Below are positions 49,721 to 57,902 of a DNA stretch of 64,000 nucleotides, piece after piece. Under the pieces are notes generated by a model. The model made no database searches, was not told the DNA's origin, and saw only the letters and a list, made by a program, of their open reading frames with translations. The stretch spans positions 124,001-188,000 of the forward strand of contig NZ_AWGF01000011.1 of the NCBI RefSeq assembly GCF_000495855.1. Reading direction: 5' to 3'. This DNA comes from Asticcacaulis sp. YBE204. Its GTDB lineage: Bacteria > Pseudomonadota > Alphaproteobacteria > Caulobacterales > Caulobacteraceae. Numbering within the stretch: position 1 is the stretch's first letter; the number at the start of each line of letters is the position of its first letter. The position numbers and the translations under genes were made by a program.

Positions 49721-50401
49721 ATGTCGAACCTCACCACAGTCATGCGCCACTCCGCTCTCGCCCTCGTCGGTCTGCCGCTGCTCGCCGCCTGCGCCAGCGA
49801 CGGCAATACCGCGCGCCTCGACGCCCCGACGCCCACCGAGGCCTACCGCCTTCAGGCGCAGTCGCGCAGCGAGGCGATCCACCTCAAGATCAATCCGCAC
49901 GGCTTTTCCGAAAACCAGCGCCGCGCGCTGGATCAGGTCGCCAAACGCGCCAGCTGGGACAGCGGCGAAGCGGTCGATGTCCGCATCCTCACCGCCAACG
50001 GCCCCGAGGCCGTGCGCGCCGGTTATGCCGTCCGCGACTACCTGATGCAGCATCAGGTCGAGGCCCATGTCATCGCCTATTCGACCGCCCAGACCCAACC
50101 CGCCGACATCGTCAGCGTCAGCCTGATCGAATACCGCGCCGACATCCCCCAGTGCGGGGAAAACTGGGAAAATATCGGTCGCACCGGCGCCAACAAGCCC
50201 TATGCCAATTTCGGCTGTGCCATCACCGCCAACCTGGCGGCACAGATCGCCGATCCGCGCGACCTCGCCGCGCCGCAAAAACCGACGCCCGCGGACGCGG
50301 GCCGCAAAGCCGTGATCATCGACAAGTACCGCAAGGGTGAAGTGACCTCCGCCGCCGAGAACGAAGCGGCCAAGGGCACTATCTCCGACGCCATCAAGTG
50401 A
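49721..50401 (+). CDS. cpaD: Flp pilus assembly lipoprotein CpaD
   Basis: A 226-residue outer-membrane lipoprotein with the lipobox LLAAC at about residue 25 (GLPLLAACASDG). The body matches CpaD: SEAIHLKINPHGFSENQRRALDQVAKRA, DVRILTANGPEA, and YRADIPQCGENWENIGRTGANKPYANFGCAITANLAAQIADPRDL with two conserved Cys. Such lipoproteins help the secretin insert in the outer membrane. It starts 9 bases after cpaC, and its stop overlaps the cpaE start (GTGA). Confidence 0.95.
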   Translation: MSNLTTVMRHSALALVGLPLLAACASDGNTARLDAPTPTEAYRLQAQSRSEAIHLKINPHGFSENQRRALDQVAKRASWDSGEAVDVRILTANGPEAVRAGYAVRDYLMQHQVEAHVIAYSTAQTQPADIVSVSLIEYRADIPQCGENWENIGRTGANKPYANFGCAITANLAAQIADPRDLAAPQKPTPADAGRKAVIIDKYRKGEVTSAAENEAAKGTISDAIK

Positions 50402-51843
50402 GCCATAGCATGTCCTCCATCGCTACCCAGCACGATCCTTTCGACAGCTTCGACGACGCGGACGACGGCTTCACGCAGGACTACGGTCCCGTGGGTGCGG
50501 ACCCGCTCGACCTCGATGACCCGTTCAGCGACCTTGAGCCGCTCAATGCCCGCGACGGCACCGCGCGTCAGGCCCTGACGACGGCGGCCCTGATCAGTAA
50601 CGAACCGCCCGCCCTGCCGGAAGGCTTCGGCGGCGACTCGCTCGGTTCGGTCTCGATCCCGCGCATCGCCATCCACTTCTTCCCGAACAGCGACACCACG
50701 CTGCAATCGTGCGACACGGCGGCGCTCGACCGCCGCATGGCCCGCGCCCAGTCGCTGGTGCGCCGCGGCGGTATCGAGGAAGCCATCGCCGTCTATCGTC
50801 AGGAGCCGACCCCGTCGCTGGTCATCGTCGAAAGCGATGCGCGCGGTCGCGACCTGCTCGATCAGCTCGGTCAGCTGGCCGAGGTGTGCGACGCCAATAC
50901 CAAGGTGGTCGTCATCGGTCAGCACAACGACATCTCGCTGTTCCGCGAACTGATGCGTCAGGGCGTGTCGGATTACATCGTCGCGCCGGTCCAGCCGCTG
51001 CAACTGATCAAGGTCATCTCGACCCTGTTCAACGATCCGGAAACGCCGTTCGTCGGTCGCGCCATCGCCTTTATCGGCGCGCGCGGCGGTGCGGGATCCT
51101 CGGTGCTGGCCCACAATTTCGCCCACGCCCTGTCCGAAGCCATGCAGGCCAATACGGTCATCGCCGACTACGACCTGCCGTTCGGCACCGCCGGGCTCGA
51201 CTTCAATCAGGACCCGATGCAGGGCATGGCCGAGGCGCTCAACGAGCCCGATCGCCTCGACCCGGTGCTGCTCGACCGCATGCTGACGCGCTGCACCGAG
51301 CGCCTGTCGCTGTTCTCGGCCCCTGCCTCGCTCGATCAGGACTATCTGGCCGACGACGACGCCTTCGAGGAAGTGACGCGCAAGGTCCGCTCAGTCGCGC
51401 CATTCATCGTCATGGACCTGCCGCACATCTGGACGCCCTGGCTGAAAAAGGCCCTGATCGCCGCCGACGAGGTGGTGATCGTCGCGACGCCGGATCTGGC
51501 GAGCCTGCGCAACGCCAAGAACATGATCGAGCTGCTGAAGACCTTCCGCCCGAACGACAACCCGCCGCGCGTCGTGCTGAACCAGACCGACATGCCGGGT
51601 CGTCCGGAAATCCCGGCCAAGGACTTCACTGCGGCACTGGGCATGGAGCCGGTCTGCTCGATCGGCTTCGATCCCAAGACCTTCGGTCAGGCCGCCAATA
51701 ACGGCCAGATGATCGCCGAATGCGCGCCAGGCTCTAAGGCGCACGACGCCTTGATCAGCCTGACCGCCGCGATCACCGGTCGCGTCGCTGAACCAGCCAA
51801 GAAACCATCGAAATCGCTGCTCGGTAAACTTTTCAAGAAGTGA
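50398..51843 (+). CDS. cpaE: Pilus localisation ATPase-like protein CpaE
   Basis: A 481-residue MinD/ParA-superfamily protein that places the pilus machine at the pole in Caulobacter. GTG 50398 overlaps the cpaD stop, and ATG 50410 is an alternative. The acidic N-terminal 80 residues are probably disordered. Residues about 85-210 are receiver-like (VSIPRIAIHFFPNSDTTLQSC, VSDYIVAPVQPLQLIKVI). The ATPase part begins FIGARGGAGSSVLAHNFA at about 225. The usual deviant Walker motif KGGVGKT is degraded here to ARGGAGSS: the second Lys is lost, which suggests weak or no ATP hydrolysis. Confidence 0.93.
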   Translation: MSHSMSSIATQHDPFDSFDDADDGFTQDYGPVGADPLDLDDPFSDLEPLNARDGTARQALTTAALISNEPPALPEGFGGDSLGSVSIPRIAIHFFPNSDTTLQSCDTAALDRRMARAQSLVRRGGIEEAIAVYRQEPTPSLVIVESDARGRDLLDQLGQLAEVCDANTKVVVIGQHNDISLFRELMRQGVSDYIVAPVQPLQLIKVISTLFNDPETPFVGRAIAFIGARGGAGSSVLAHNFAHALSEAMQANTVIADYDLPFGTAGLDFNQDPMQGMAEALNEPDRLDPVLLDRMLTRCTERLSLFSAPASLDQDYLADDDAFEEVTRKVRSVAPFIVMDLPHIWTPWLKKALIAADEVVIVATPDLASLRNAKNMIELLKTFRPNDNPPRVVLNQTDMPGRPEIPAKDFTAALGMEPVCSIGFDPKTFGQAANNGQMIAECAPGSKAHDALISLTAAITGRVAEPAKKPSKSLLGKLFKK

Positions 51844-51851
51844 GACCCTAA

Positions 51852-53477
51852 GTGTTCGGAAAGCGCCCTACGGATTCCAGCGGCAAACCCACCGGTTTGG
51901 CCGACGCCCCCCGCCCCGCCCCCACTGCGGGTGCGCAGGCGGCCGCCCAGGTGCGCCCGCAAGCTCTTAGCGGCGCGGCCCCCGCCGCTAAACCGCAGCA
52001 ATTAAAAGGCGCGCCACCGCCCGCCGCCAAGCCGAACGCCGATATCGCCACCCGCCCTCAGGGGATAAGCGGCGCCGACGCCAAGTCCGAACCGATGGTC
52101 GAACGCCGCACCGACAAGGGCGCGGCCAAGGGTAACGGCAAGCTGTCCTCCGGCATCGACCAGATGCACAAGGCGCAGGCGGTCACCGAGATCGTCCGCG
52201 AGCAGTCCGACTACTACCACGCCACCAAGACGGCGATCTTCAACGCCCTGCTGAACACCATCGACCTCAGCCAGCTGGCCCAGCTCGATCAGAAGGCGGC
52301 GTCCGAGGAAATCCGCGACATCGTCTCCGAACTGGTGACGATCAAGAACGTCTCGATGTCGGTCGTCGAACAGGACGCGCTGGTTCAGGACATCATCAAC
52401 GACGTTCTGGGTTATGGCCCGCTGGAACCGCTTCTGGCGCGCGACGACATCGCCGACATCATGGTCAATGGCGCCGGCCGCGTCTTCATCGAAGTCGGCG
52501 GCAAGGTGCAACTGACCAACGTGCGTTTCCGCGACAACGGTCAGCTGATGAACATCTGTCAGCGCATCGTGTCGCAGGTCGGCCGCCGCGTCGACGAAAG
52601 CTCGCCGATCTGCGACGCCCGCCTGCCGGACGGGTCGCGCGTCAACGTCATCGCGCCGCCTCTGGCGCTGGACGGCCCGACGCTCACCATTCGTAAGTTC
52701 AAGAAGGACAAGCTGACCATGCGCAATCTGGTGGAGTTCAACTCCATCAGCCCGGAAGGGGCGCGCGTGCTGGGCGTCATCGGCGCCTCGCGCTGCAACG
52801 TCCTGATTTCCGGCGGTACGGGTTCGGGCAAGACGACGCTGCTCAATACCCTGACGGCCTTCATCGACCCGACCGAGCGCGTCATCACCTGCGAAGACGC
52901 CGCCGAACTGCAACTTCAGCAGCCGCACGTCGTGCGTCTGGAAACGCGCCCGCCGAACCTCGAAGGCCAGGGTTCGATCACCATGCGCGACCTCGTCAAG
53001 AACTGTCTGCGGATGCGTCCCGAACGCATCATCGTCGGCGAAGTCCGCGGCCCGGAGGCCTTCGACCTCCTCCAGGCCATGAACACGGGCCACGACGGCT
53101 CTATGGGTACGCTGCACGCCAACTCGCCCCGCGAAGCCGTTTCGCGTCTGGAATCGATGATCACCATGGGCGGCTACGGCCTGCCGTCACGCACCATCCG
53201 CGAAATGATCGTCGGCTCGATCGACATCATCGTGCAAGCCGCGCGTCTGCGCGACGGTTCGCGCCGCATCACCCACATCACCGAAGTGCTCGGCCTCGAA
53301 GGCGACGTCATCATCACGCAGGACCTGTTCCTGTACGAGATCGAAGGCGAGAACAAGGAAGGCAAGATCATCGGTCGTCACCGCTCGACCGGCATCGGTC
53401 GTCCGCGCTTCTGGGACCGCGCCAAATATTACGGCCTCGAGCGCGAGCTGGCCGAAGCCCTCGACGCTTCTGAATAG
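51852..53477 (+). CDS. cpaF: Pilus assembly/retraction ATPase CpaF (TadA type)
   Basis: A 541-residue secretion ATPase that powers Flp pilus growth and retraction. It starts at GTG 51852, 8 bases after cpaE. The first 95 residues are rich in Ala, Pro and Lys. The N-terminal domain follows ([38 protein letters not shown]), then the catalytic core: [23 protein letters not shown], Walker [14 protein letters not shown] (about 319-329), Asp box [24 protein letters not shown], Walker [39 protein letters not shown] (with the His box) and RRITHITEV. All hallmark motifs are intact. Confidence 0.97.
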   Translation: MFGKRPTDSSGKPTGLADAPRPAPTAGAQAAAQVRPQALSGAAPAAKPQQLKGAPPPAAKPNADIATRPQGISGADAKSEPMVERRTDKGAAKGNGKLSSGIDQMHKAQAVTEIVREQSDYYHATKTAIFNALLNTIDLSQLAQLDQKAASEEIRDIVSELVTIKNVSMSVVEQDALVQDIINDVLGYGPLEPLLARDDIADIMVNGAGRVFIEVGGKVQLTNVRFRDNGQLMNICQRIVSQVGRRVDESSPICDARLPDGSRVNVIAPPLALDGPTLTIRKFKKDKLTMRNLVEFNSISPEGARVLGVIGASRCNVLISGGTGSGKTTLLNTLTAFIDPTERVITCEDAAELQLQQPHVVRLETRPPNLEGQGSITMRDLVKNCLRMRPERIIVGEVRGPEAFDLLQAMNTGHDGSMGTLHANSPREAVSRLESMITMGGYGLPSRTIREMIVGSIDIIVQAARLRDGSRRITHITEVLGLEGDVIITQDLFLYEIEGENKEGKIIGRHRSTGIGRPRFWDRAKYYGLERELAEALDASE

Positions 53478-53485
53478 GAACGGCC

Positions 53486-54466
53486 ATGACCTTTGTTCTT
53501 ATCGCGTTTCTGAGCTTCGTCATCATCGCCTCGATCGGCTTCGTCCTGACCAGCGGCAGCTCGACCTCCGACGCCGCCGTCAAGCGCGCGCAGGCCATCG
53601 TCGTCAGCACCGCCAACACCCGCCGCAAGGGCGGTAAGGCTCAGGCCGCCAAGACGCCCGAAGAACGCCGCAAGCAGATCCTGCTGCAACTGAAAGAGTC
53701 CGAACGCCGCGACCGCAAGGCGCGCCTGTCTCTGGCCGCCCGGATGCTGCATGCGGGCCTCAATCCCGATGTGAAGAAGTTCTGGATCATCTCGATTGCC
53801 ATGGGCGTCGGGGCGGCCCTGATCGCCTTCGTGTTCAGCCAGAATCCGTATATCGCGCTGGGTGCCGCCTTCGTCTTCGCCTACGGCATTCCGCGCTGGT
53901 TCCTCGGCACCCTGGCCAAGGGCCGCATCAACAAGTTCACCGGTCTGTTCCCCGACGCGATGGACATCCTCGTGCGCGGCATCAAGTCCGGCCTGCCGGT
54001 CAATGACGGCCTAAAGATCATCGCCCGCGAAATGAGCAAGCCGCTGGGGCCGGAGTTCCAGCGCCTCAACGAGAACGTCGCCATCGGCATGGCGCTGGAC
54101 AGCGCGCTGGAAAAGATGTGCGAGCGCATGCCGACCTCGGAACTGCGCTTCTTTACCATCGTTATCGCCATTCAGGCCAAGACCGGCGGTAACCTCGCCG
54201 AAGCGCTCGGCAACCTGTCGAACGTCCTGCGCGCCCGCCGCATGATGCGCGAAAAGATCAAGGCCCTGTCGTCGGAAGCCATCGCCTCGGCCTCGATCAT
54301 CGGCGTCCTGCCGCCGGGCGTCGGCACCATGATCTCGCTGGTCAATCCCGGCTATATCGGCCCGATGTTCACCGATCCGCGCGGGCAGTTCATGTTCATG
54401 GGCGGCGCCGTCTGGATGCTGCTCGGCATCCTGATGATGCGCAAGATGATCAACTTCAAATTCTAG
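53486..54466 (+). CDS. tadB: Flp pilus platform protein TadB (CpaG)
   Basis: A 326-residue inner-membrane protein of the T2SF/GspF family. ATG 53486 follows AGGAACGGCC. One helix at the N-terminus (FVLIAFLSFVIIASIGFVLTSG), a basic stretch, then helices at about 90-130 (IISIAMGVGAALIAFVFS, IALGAAFVFAYGIPRWFLG). The T2SF cytoplasmic domain is clear (FPDAMDILVRGIKSGLPVNDGLKIIAREMSKPLGPEF, ALEKMCERMPTSELRFFTIVIAIQAKTGGNLAEALGNLSNVLR), followed by two C-terminal helices. It forms the platform with TadC and couples CpaF to the fibre. Confidence 0.95.
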   Translation: MTFVLIAFLSFVIIASIGFVLTSGSSTSDAAVKRAQAIVVSTANTRRKGGKAQAAKTPEERRKQILLQLKESERRDRKARLSLAARMLHAGLNPDVKKFWIISIAMGVGAALIAFVFSQNPYIALGAAFVFAYGIPRWFLGTLAKGRINKFTGLFPDAMDILVRGIKSGLPVNDGLKIIAREMSKPLGPEFQRLNENVAIGMALDSALEKMCERMPTSELRFFTIVIAIQAKTGGNLAEALGNLSNVLRARRMMREKIKALSSEAIASASIIGVLPPGVGTMISLVNPGYIGPMFTDPRGQFMFMGGAVWMLLGILMMRKMINFKF

Positions 54467-54478
54467 GGTGAAGCCAAA

Positions 54479-55459
54479 ATGAGAGACCTCGCCCTGTTCA
54501 TCCTCGACCCCGTCAACATGATGACGGCCATCGTCGCCCTGTTCGTCTTCTTCACCGCCATGACGCTACTGAAATCGATGACGTCCGGCGATCAGCTCGA
54601 CAAGCGCATGAAGGCCGTGGCTGCCCGCCGCGACGAACTGCGCCGTCAGTCGCGCATCGGCATCGCCCAGCCCGGTGCCAATAGCGGTCTGCGTCACACC
54701 GACGAGGGCCTCTACAAGCGCATCGTCGAAAAGCTGAACCTGAAGACCCTGCTCGAAGACCCCAAGGTCGTCGACAAGCTGGCCATGGCCGGCTATCGCG
54801 GCCCGAAGCCGGTCTCGACCTTCTACTTCTTCCGCCTGCTGATGCCCTTCGTGCTGGGGCTGATCGCGACCTTCTACATCTTCGTGCTGAAATACGATTT
54901 CGGCCAGCCGACCAATATCAAGATCCTGATCTGCGTCGGCATGTTCGTCGCCGGCTACTATGCACCGAACATCTATATCTCGAACATGGCGTCGAAGCGC
55001 CGGGCCTCGATCATCGCCGCCTTCCCCGACGCGCTCGACCTGCTGCTGATCTGCGTGGAATCGGGGATGTCGATCGAAGCCGCCATCAACAAGGTGTCGC
55101 AGGAAATCGGCTCGGCCTCGATCGAGCTGGCCGAGGAAATGTCGCTGCTGGTCGCCGAACTGTCCTATCTGCCCGAACGTCGTATGGCCTATGAAGGCCT
55201 GTCGCGCCGCACCAACCATCCCGGCATCAAGGCGGTGTGTACGGCGATGATTCAGGCCGAAAAATACGGTACGCCGCTGGGGACGGCGCTGCGCGTCATG
55301 GCCAAGGAAAACCGCGAACTGCGCCTGTCCGCCGCCGAAAAGAAGGCCGCCGCCCTGCCCGCGCAGCTGACCGTGCCGATGATCGTCTTCTTCCTGCCGG
55401 TGCTGTTCGTCGTCATCCTCGGCCCGGCGATCCTCAACGTGATGGATATGAAGAAGTAG
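54479..55459 (+). CDS. tadC: Flp pilus platform protein TadC (CpaH)
   Basis: A 326-residue paralogue of TadB with the same layout: an N-terminal helix (MMTAIVALFVFFTAMTLL), two central helices (FFRLLMPFVLGLIATFYIFVL, ILICVGMFVAGYYAPNIYI), the T2SF domain (FPDALDLLLICVESGMSIEAAINKVSQEIGSASIELAEEMSLLVAELSYLPERRMAYEGLSRR, VCTAMIQAEKYGTPLGTALRVMAKENR) and a last helix VPMIVFFLPVLFVVILGPAIL. It partners TadB. The gene closes the cpa cluster. The next gene has its own SOS-type promoter. Confidence 0.95.
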   Translation: MRDLALFILDPVNMMTAIVALFVFFTAMTLLKSMTSGDQLDKRMKAVAARRDELRRQSRIGIAQPGANSGLRHTDEGLYKRIVEKLNLKTLLEDPKVVDKLAMAGYRGPKPVSTFYFFRLLMPFVLGLIATFYIFVLKYDFGQPTNIKILICVGMFVAGYYAPNIYISNMASKRRASIIAAFPDALDLLLICVESGMSIEAAINKVSQEIGSASIELAEEMSLLVAELSYLPERRMAYEGLSRRTNHPGIKAVCTAMIQAEKYGTPLGTALRVMAKENRELRLSAAEKKAAALPAQLTVPMIVFFLPVLFVVILGPAILNVMDMKK

Positions 55460-55490
55460 TCGTCCCGCCCTCCGTACGGGTCGGCAGGGC

Positions 55491-55521
55491 TTGCCTCGAC
55501 AAACAAGAACATATATAGAAC
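55491..55521 (+). promoter_or_regulatory. Promoter with LexA (SOS) box before the FAN1-like gene
   Basis: GAAC-N7-GAAC at 55507-55521 is a perfect alphaproteobacterial LexA box (the reverse of GTTC-N7-GTTC). It overlaps a promoter: TTGCCT (55491-55496), a 17-bp spacer and TATAGA (55514-55519). The start codon follows at 55558. The layout, with the box on the -10, is the same as at 9121-9135. Confidence 0.85.
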
Positions 55522-55557
55522 TCAGGCCCGGTTTGTCCGTTCCGAGGTTTTCAGTAT

Positions 55558-57693
55558 ATGCGTCCCTTTCCCGTCCTGCCGCCCACCTATTATCATTCCC
55601 ATTTTATGGAAATGCTGGCCTTCGTGCGCGAAGTCTACGGCACGATGCTGGGCGAGGCCGAAACGGCCTTTCTGACGGCGTTCGAGTCGCTGAGTCCCGA
55701 CGCACAGTGCCTCTATATCCGCATGTCGAACCGCAAACGCACCATCTTTACGCGTGCCGATCTCGACTACAGCGAAATCTACCACATCGACCTCGGCTTA
55801 CAGGAACTGCACGAACAGAGCTTCGTGCGGGGCTTGTGTGAGGACGATTATCGCGCGTGCCTGGACGGCCTGACGCGCCCGGCGCTGGCCGATCTGGCGC
55901 GGACGCATGATCTGGAGACAAAATCGACCTGGCCTAAGGCTCGCCTGTGCGAGCACCTGCATCGGCAACTGGCCTTCGATGATTTTCAGGCGGGTTTCGA
56001 CGCCGAACCTCGCTTTCTGCCCGCTCACCGTGAGACGGTCGGCTTTCTGCTCTACCTCTATTTCGGCAAGCTGAGCGGCAATCTCCTCGGCTTCACCCTG
56101 CGCGACCTCGGCGTGGTGCAGGTCCGGCAGAAAGATACCTATCAGGCGCGTTTCATCAACCGCGAAGAAGCGTTGGGCGGCTATGCCTATACGCGGCAAC
56201 TGAAGGCGCTGAAAGGCGCGACGCCCACGGTCTATCTGGCCATCGCCGACACCGTGGCCGATCTGCCCACCGCGACGACCGAGTTTACGCAAGGCCTGCG
56301 CGACAGGCTGTTGCACGATGTGGGGCGCTTTTTCGAGCGGCAGAAGGATAACGAACGCGCCGTCGAATTCTATGCGCAATCGGGCCTGTTTGAGAGTCAT
56401 GAGCGTGTCGTGCGGCTACTCTATGCGCAGGGCGATCATGAACGCGCCAAGGCCATGCTGGAAGCGATGCTCGACGCCCCGGCGCACGACGAAGAGTTCG
56501 TTTTCGCCGATGACTTTTATCGCCGAAAGTTCGGCGGCAAACGCACCAGCGTCTTTACCGACCTGCTGCGCGATGGCCCGCTGATCACCGCCGACGACCT
56601 CTATCGCGGCCTGCCGGAACTGGCCGCCGCCCGCCATTACGAAGCGCAGGGCTACACTGTCCATCACGTCGAAAACGGCCTGTGGCCCGCCTTGTTCGGC
56701 CTGCTGTTCTGGGACGAACTGTTCGAGTCCGAAGGTGCTCTGGCGTCGGGCTTCGACCGCGTGCCCGTGGCCCTGCGCGACCGGACCTTTCAGCGCAAAT
56801 TTGCCGAGGCTATCGAGTCCAAACTGGCCTTGATCGAGCAGGGCAAGGCCGTAGACATAATTCTGAATAAATGGAATCGTCATGGCGCCGAGGAAAACGG
56901 CGTCTTCTGGGGCTGGCCCCGGCTCGGCGACCTGATCGCGGCCTTTTTGACCGCCGCCCCACCCCTTGCCGTTCGTCATGTCGTAGAGGCCCTGACGCAG
57001 GATTTCCATGTCCTGCGCGACGGTTTCCCCGACCTGCTCCTGATCGGGCCGGACGGCGTGCAATTCGTCGAGGTCAAGGGCGACGGGGATCAGATTCGCC
57101 GCCACCAGCTGGCGCGATTGAACCTGCTGAAAACGGCGGGCTTCGAGGTCGGCATCGCGCGCGTCACCTTCGTGCCGGATCCCGATCAGATCTATGTCGT
57201 GGTCGATATCGAAACAACCGGCGGGCGGTCGCAGTCCGAGCGCGTCACCGAAATCGGCGCGGTAAAGATGCAGCGGGGTGAAATCATCGACCGGTGGCAG
57301 ACCCTGATCAACCCTCAGCGCCGCATCCCGGCCTTCATTACCGAGCTGACCGGCATCAGCAACGACATGGTGAAGGATGCACCGGTCTTCGCCGATATCG
57401 CCGACGACTTCGCAGCCTTCATGAAGGGCGGGGTTTTCGTCGCCCACAACGTCAATTTCGACTATGGGTTTCTGTCGCACGAATATCGGCGGCTGGAACG
57501 CCCTTTCCGTTATCCGAAACTGTGCACCGTGGCCTCGATGCGCAAGCACTATCCGGGTCTCGCCGCCTATGGTCTCAAGCCGCTATCGCGCGAATTCAAT
57601 ATCGAGCTGAAAAACCACCACAGGGCCATGTCGGATGCGCTGGCGGCGGCGGAGCTGCTCAAGCTGGTGAATGAAAAGAGATTGGCGATTTAA
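55558..57693 (+). CDS. FAN1-like VRR-NUC nuclease fused to a DEDDh exonuclease
   Basis: A 711-residue protein with an unusual order. Residues about 1-385 are helical and resemble the SAP-like and TPR parts of FAN1 (RKRTIFTRADLDYSEI, the LARTHDLETKSTWPKARLCEHL SAP-like helices, HDVGRFFERQKDNERAVEFYAQSG). Residues about 390-535 hold the VRR-NUC PD-(D/E)xK nuclease with GFPDLLLI and FVEVKGDGDQIRRHQ. Residues about 544-708 are a DnaQ-type exonuclease with all DEDDh motifs: VVVDIETTG (Asp, Glu), AHNVNFDYGFL (Asp), HRAMSDALAA (His, Asp). FAN1 unhooks DNA crosslinks in eukaryotes and some bacteria. A LexA box precedes the gene. The role in DNA-damage repair is inferred. Confidence 0.88.
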   Translation: MRPFPVLPPTYYHSHFMEMLAFVREVYGTMLGEAETAFLTAFESLSPDAQCLYIRMSNRKRTIFTRADLDYSEIYHIDLGLQELHEQSFVRGLCEDDYRACLDGLTRPALADLARTHDLETKSTWPKARLCEHLHRQLAFDDFQAGFDAEPRFLPAHRETVGFLLYLYFGKLSGNLLGFTLRDLGVVQVRQKDTYQARFINREEALGGYAYTRQLKALKGATPTVYLAIADTVADLPTATTEFTQGLRDRLLHDVGRFFERQKDNERAVEFYAQSGLFESHERVVRLLYAQGDHERAKAMLEAMLDAPAHDEEFVFADDFYRRKFGGKRTSVFTDLLRDGPLITADDLYRGLPELAAARHYEAQGYTVHHVENGLWPALFGLLFWDELFESEGALASGFDRVPVALRDRTFQRKFAEAIESKLALIEQGKAVDIILNKWNRHGAEENGVFWGWPRLGDLIAAFLTAAPPLAVRHVVEALTQDFHVLRDGFPDLLLIGPDGVQFVEVKGDGDQIRRHQLARLNLLKTAGFEVGIARVTFVPDPDQIYVVVDIETTGGRSQSERVTEIGAVKMQRGEIIDRWQTLINPQRRIPAFITELTGISNDMVKDAPVFADIADDFAAFMKGGVFVAHNVNFDYGFLSHEYRRLERPFRYPKLCTVASMRKHYPGLAAYGLKPLSREFNIELKNHHRAMSDALAAAELLKLVNEKRLAI

Positions 57694-57702
57694 CGCCATC
57701 AT

Positions 57703-57871
57703 ATACCTCCCCGCTGGCGGGGAGGGAACCATTTGCGAAGCAAATGGTGGTGGGGTGGCTAACGACCGTTCAGGGTGCGCAAGGCTACAGAATTAAGTAA
57801 GACACCCCACCACCACATCTCGCTCGCTTCGCGATCTCGTGCGGTTCCCGGCACCGGCCGCCCGGCTCCCC
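57703..57871. repeat. Dispersed intergenic inverted repeat, copy 6
   Basis: TACCTCCCCGC-TGGC-GGGGAGGGAACC, GCGAAGCAAATGGTGGTGGGGTGG, a central part, then CACCCCACCACCACATCTCGC and TCGCGATCTCGTGCGGTTCCC. It is the closest relative of the copy at 39897. It lies between the fusion nuclease and dcp genes, which are convergent. Confidence 0.85.
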
Positions 57872-57902
57872 GCACTAAAGTGCAGGGAAGCACAAGACCT
57901 TC

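Noticed and set aside
2711-57871. CRISPR array or phage attachment sites in the repeated elements
   Set aside because: The copies are kilobases apart, with no regular spacers, cas genes or integrase.
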